A program made the position numbers and the translations under genes. A stretch of 64,000 bases of DNA from Episyrphus balteatus (Eukaryota > Arthropoda > Insecta > Diptera > Syrphidae): positions 98,889,120 through 98,953,119 of the forward strand of contig NC_079136.1 of the NCBI RefSeq assembly GCF_945859705.1, given 5' to 3'. Under the pieces are notes generated by a model, which did no database searches, was not told the origin of the DNA, and was given only the letters and a program-made list of their open reading frames with translations. Position 1 is the stretch's first letter. Every line of letters starts with the position of its first letter. Shown in pieces: positions 61,192-64,000 of the stretch.

Positions 61192-61784
61192 CACATAGCT
61201 CTGTTACGCATAACTATTGTTTTAATATCTCAGTTATTACTTTGGGAGAATTATGTAGATAATTAATAAATTATTTACTTAGAGCTTTTGAGCGTTCCGG
61301 TATTGTCGTATTGACCATGATTATCCTTTATTTTTCATCTCACAATATAGGTACATGAAAATATTTATGATTATCAGTTTTGAAACTTTAAATTAAAATA
61401 AATTTCTTTGTTATAACTTTTCATTCAAATAAATTTTAATTAATCAGAATATTTGTTCACATTTTGATTTTTTCTTCATATTAAGGAGATTCTAAAAAAA
61501 TTTCCATTATTTTTAATTCATTTACCTAACTAAAAATATATTTTTGTAAGAATAAAACATATCAGTTGCTGTTTGACACTTCTCACTCGTTTGCTCTATC
61601 TCAAAAATAAAAGCAGAAAAACGTGAACTAGACTGTGCTTAAAAACTTCATGGAATACAAAATGACAGTTTGTAGAACAGTTTAGGGCAAGGTTTTCCTG
61701 CATGAAATACAAAATATGTACTTTTCGGATCTTTTCTGTTCTTCGATCATTTGGAGGAAGACCAAAGCCAGAAAATTTTTTACT
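61192..61784. other. AT-rich DNA, no feature seen
   Basis: No gene or clear repeat; the 61570-61780 part may belong to the repeat that follows. Confidence 0.35.
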
Positions 61785-62500
61785 TGCTCTATAGGGCAAG
61801 TATTGGTTTCGTGTAGAAAAAAAAAATCGAGGTTTTAATCAAAACCAACATTACGATGATGGAGAAGATCAAAAAAGTGGTTTTCGTCATGCCGTCCGTC
61901 GTTCTGTGCGTCTGTGCGTGTGTGCGTGTGTGCGTCTGTGCGTCCATCTGTACATCGAGCTAGGGCCTAAACGGATGGATGGATTTGCTTGAAACTTGGT
62001 ACAGATGATTTTTACGTAATTCCCTAGACCCGTTTTTTTTTATTTTTTTAATATCTCCATTTTAACGCATACCTCCCATATAACGTTTTCGAGGTATTGC
62101 AAATTTCTCGAAAACGGCTCTAACGATTTCGATCAAATTTGGTGTGCGGAATACTCTTATTGATTCTAACAAAACTGCGTTTTTAGTTTTTCTCAAAAAA
62201 TGCGGAGAACGGAAATATGGCGTTGCCGTTTTTCAAAAATTGACATATTTTTTAAGTTCATATATTTCATCAAAGCATTAGTTATTTTATTTAAAATTTA
62301 CAGAGATCATTAAGTATAAAATGTTAAAAAAAAAATATTTTTAAAAACATTAAAAAAAAAAAATTTTAATTAATTTTTAAACTTTTGCTTTTTTTTTTTG
62401 ATTTTTTTTCTACAAAATCTTAAATTTCCAATAGATATTTAAGATAAAGATACTGTGAACTACAGGAGCAAGTACGTGCGACCCAGTCGTGCATTTTATT
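61785..62500. repeat. Dispersed repeat with ACTTGCTC ends
   Basis: Begins around ACTTGCTCTATAGGGCAAGT (61783-61802), itself a small palindrome, and ends near 62495 with GAGCAAGTACGTGCGACCCA, whose inverse occurs at 52790-52818 and, diverged, at 39352-39381. Inside are a GTGCGTCTGTGCG-type tract (61885-61945), CCTAAACGGATGGA (61966), CTTGAAACTTGGTA (61988) and CTCGAAAACGGCTCTAACGA (62108). There is no protein. A non-autonomous element is likely; the class is unknown. Confidence 0.55.
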
Positions 62501-63790
62501 TTGTAGAGAATTGTACGTTCTACAAGTTTGATATGCTATTGGTAACTACTGTGTGAAAGTCATACGCAAAAATTCAATGTTTTGAACATAATGTCTTGAA
62601 GAACTTTACTAATGGCGAAATAAATTGTACGAAATGTGCAAAATATAGGTACTATCAATTCCATGTATCACAAAATTTAACTAACAAAATATTAAACCCA
62701 CTAATTTACTATGTACAATGTACAAATATAGGTATAGGTACATCAAAATATACATTCTTTTACTATATCTTATGCATATATTTTACTTTGGATTGTGGTG
62801 ACCCCGTATTCTTAATTCCATACATACCAACTAAATAACAACTCATCACAAACCCACTTGAAAAACATCGTTATTTTTCACCACAGTCTAAGTCCTTACA
62901 TAAGAATACCTCGTTCACAATTATGATTACTTCGACCTTTCTCCTTATCTTATCCTGTCTTACATATTCAACTTAAGGGTACACGATTTAATACTTTCCT
63001 ATTTTAAACTACACACACATAACCCTTCAACCAACCCCCGCCTACACCCTGTTCTCCATCAAACTGGATTCTTTCTTTACACACAATTCATTTTGTTGTG
63101 CAACATAAAGATATCTTTACTATAAAAACAGCAGAGGACGAATAAGAATGTTTTTTTCAAACTTGGCAAAGCTGCATACAGAACATTCCTTCATTTGAAA
63201 TTTATTTCTAAGGCGCAGAATTGAAAAAGAAAAACAAGTAATGACAACACAAAACAACAACAAAAAAAAAACTCGAAGACAAGAAGGACAAAAATAACAA
63301 CAACAAAAGGAGGTGAACAGAACAACGAACGAACGAAAGTATGTTAGTTAAAAATAATAAGAAAACAAGCAAGACAGAGAGAGAGCAAAAACTCCCCAAG
63401 GACACCACCGAAAATGTCAGCTGTGAACTTTGATTGTATGCGTGTACCCATTTTAAGAAAGAAATTTAATATTTTACAGTCAGCGTAATTTGTATCTATC
63501 ATTATAAAAATAATAAAAAAAAAAGAAAACATGGATTTATTTATTTATTTGAAACTATGATAAAAAAAAAAACAAGTTACGGATTTGGACATAAACAAAC
63601 TTTACCATATTAGTCATATATGGCACGTACCGTTAATTTTGGTCCTACACAGTAATATTCAATTTTCCTCCTAGGGACCCGAGTAAAAATGGAAATTGAA
63701 TTTTAGCTACATAATACACCTGCAAACAGACTATTTCTTAACATTATTAAATATTTTATTTTATTAAGTTGCGCATACACCATAGTGTAC
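62501..63790. other. AT-rich DNA, no feature seen
   Basis: No gene is recognised. The minus-strand frames at 63208-63408 and 63344-63532 are low-complexity L/F/S frames across CAA- and A-rich repeats and are rejected. Confidence 0.45.
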
Positions 63791-63792
63791 AC

Positions 63793-64000
63793 TAGGGTGG
63801 TCCAATTTTTTGGTTTTTACATTCCGTTGTTCCCCACTCGAAAATTGGTTGCATATGTGTTTTGTATTACACACGTGAAATTTCAGCTTTTTAGGTGAAG
63901 TGTAAGTGGGCGCTCAACAGGCTCAAAGTTTTTGCTCAGATGCTGGTATAGCTGGGTCCTCATGCCTAGTAATTAACTCTTATTTTGATTTATCAAGTGA
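63793..64000. repeat. Probable transposon end cut by the window edge
   Basis: CTAGGGTGGTCCAATTTTTT at 63793 has the look of a transposon terminus, and the sequence to the edge (GAAATTTCAGCTTTTTAGGTG, GTGGGCGCTCAACAGG) is less AT-rich than what precedes it. The other end lies outside the window. Confidence 0.35.

Overview
The window is AT-rich nuclear DNA of an insect, most likely a fly. The pointers to Diptera are the Q/S-rich first exon with an AAA-ATG start context, the many poly(A)/poly(T) tracts and TACCTA/TAGGTA strings, a Jockey/I-type non-LTR retrotransposon tail, and a large load of small DNA transposons. I see no bacterial features: no operons, ribosome binding sites or CRISPR. Almost all open reading frames are chance frames in AT-rich or palindromic repeat DNA. 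The only convincing host coding sequence is one first exon on the minus strand (30995-31332) ending in a perfect GTAAGT donor. The rest is probably intron or intergenic DNA.

The window is essentially an archive of transposons, many of them fold-back elements (long inverted repeats around a short loop). From left to right: a CACTGG fold-back (870-1762) with a second copy (12563-14181, carrying a nested TA-flanked element) and an old relic (49621-50172); a small MITE (5441-5689); two near-identical Transib-like elements (7864-9363 and 35424-36924) with 5-bp GC-rich duplications CGACG and TGGCG; a hAT MITE built of TTGCA-type repeats with an 8-bp duplication (9600-10351); a 2.0-kb CACGGTG fold-back (17474-19496); a diverged fold-back (24330-24944); a perfect 143-bp hairpin (26487-26832); a GGGCGG...CCACGCCC tandem array (about 26898-27210); a 1.4-kb TAGACCAG fold-back (27774-29192).

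The right half holds a deleted hAT transposon with a readable transposase C-terminus, 8-bp duplication ACTACAGC and its own nested MITE (39420-40727); a tRNA-derived SINE-like sequence (about 40925-41110); a degenerate tandem array split by a hAT-like MITE full of ACATCGATGT palindromes (41520-43450); a pair of GACA-type minisatellites flanked by inverted 33-mers (46196-48700); two CAGGGTGATT fold-backs (50617-52007, 56404-57364); a 5'-truncated LINE on the minus strand (59861-60353); a repeat with the CTGGGTCGCACGTACTTGCTC end (61785-62500); and the start of another repeat at the right edge.

Two things tie these otherwise unrelated elements together. A stereotyped non-coding module (a short tandem tract, then CCTAAACGGATGGA, then TTGAAATTTGG-like sequence, with AAAACGGCTCTAACGATTT-like companions) recurs in at least three different repeat families. 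Two fold-back families with different ends and different target duplications share more than 100 bp of arm sequence. Both suggest that non-autonomous elements here exchange parts. The long near-perfect palindromes would make long double-stranded RNA if transcribed, so small-RNA production is the obvious functional question.
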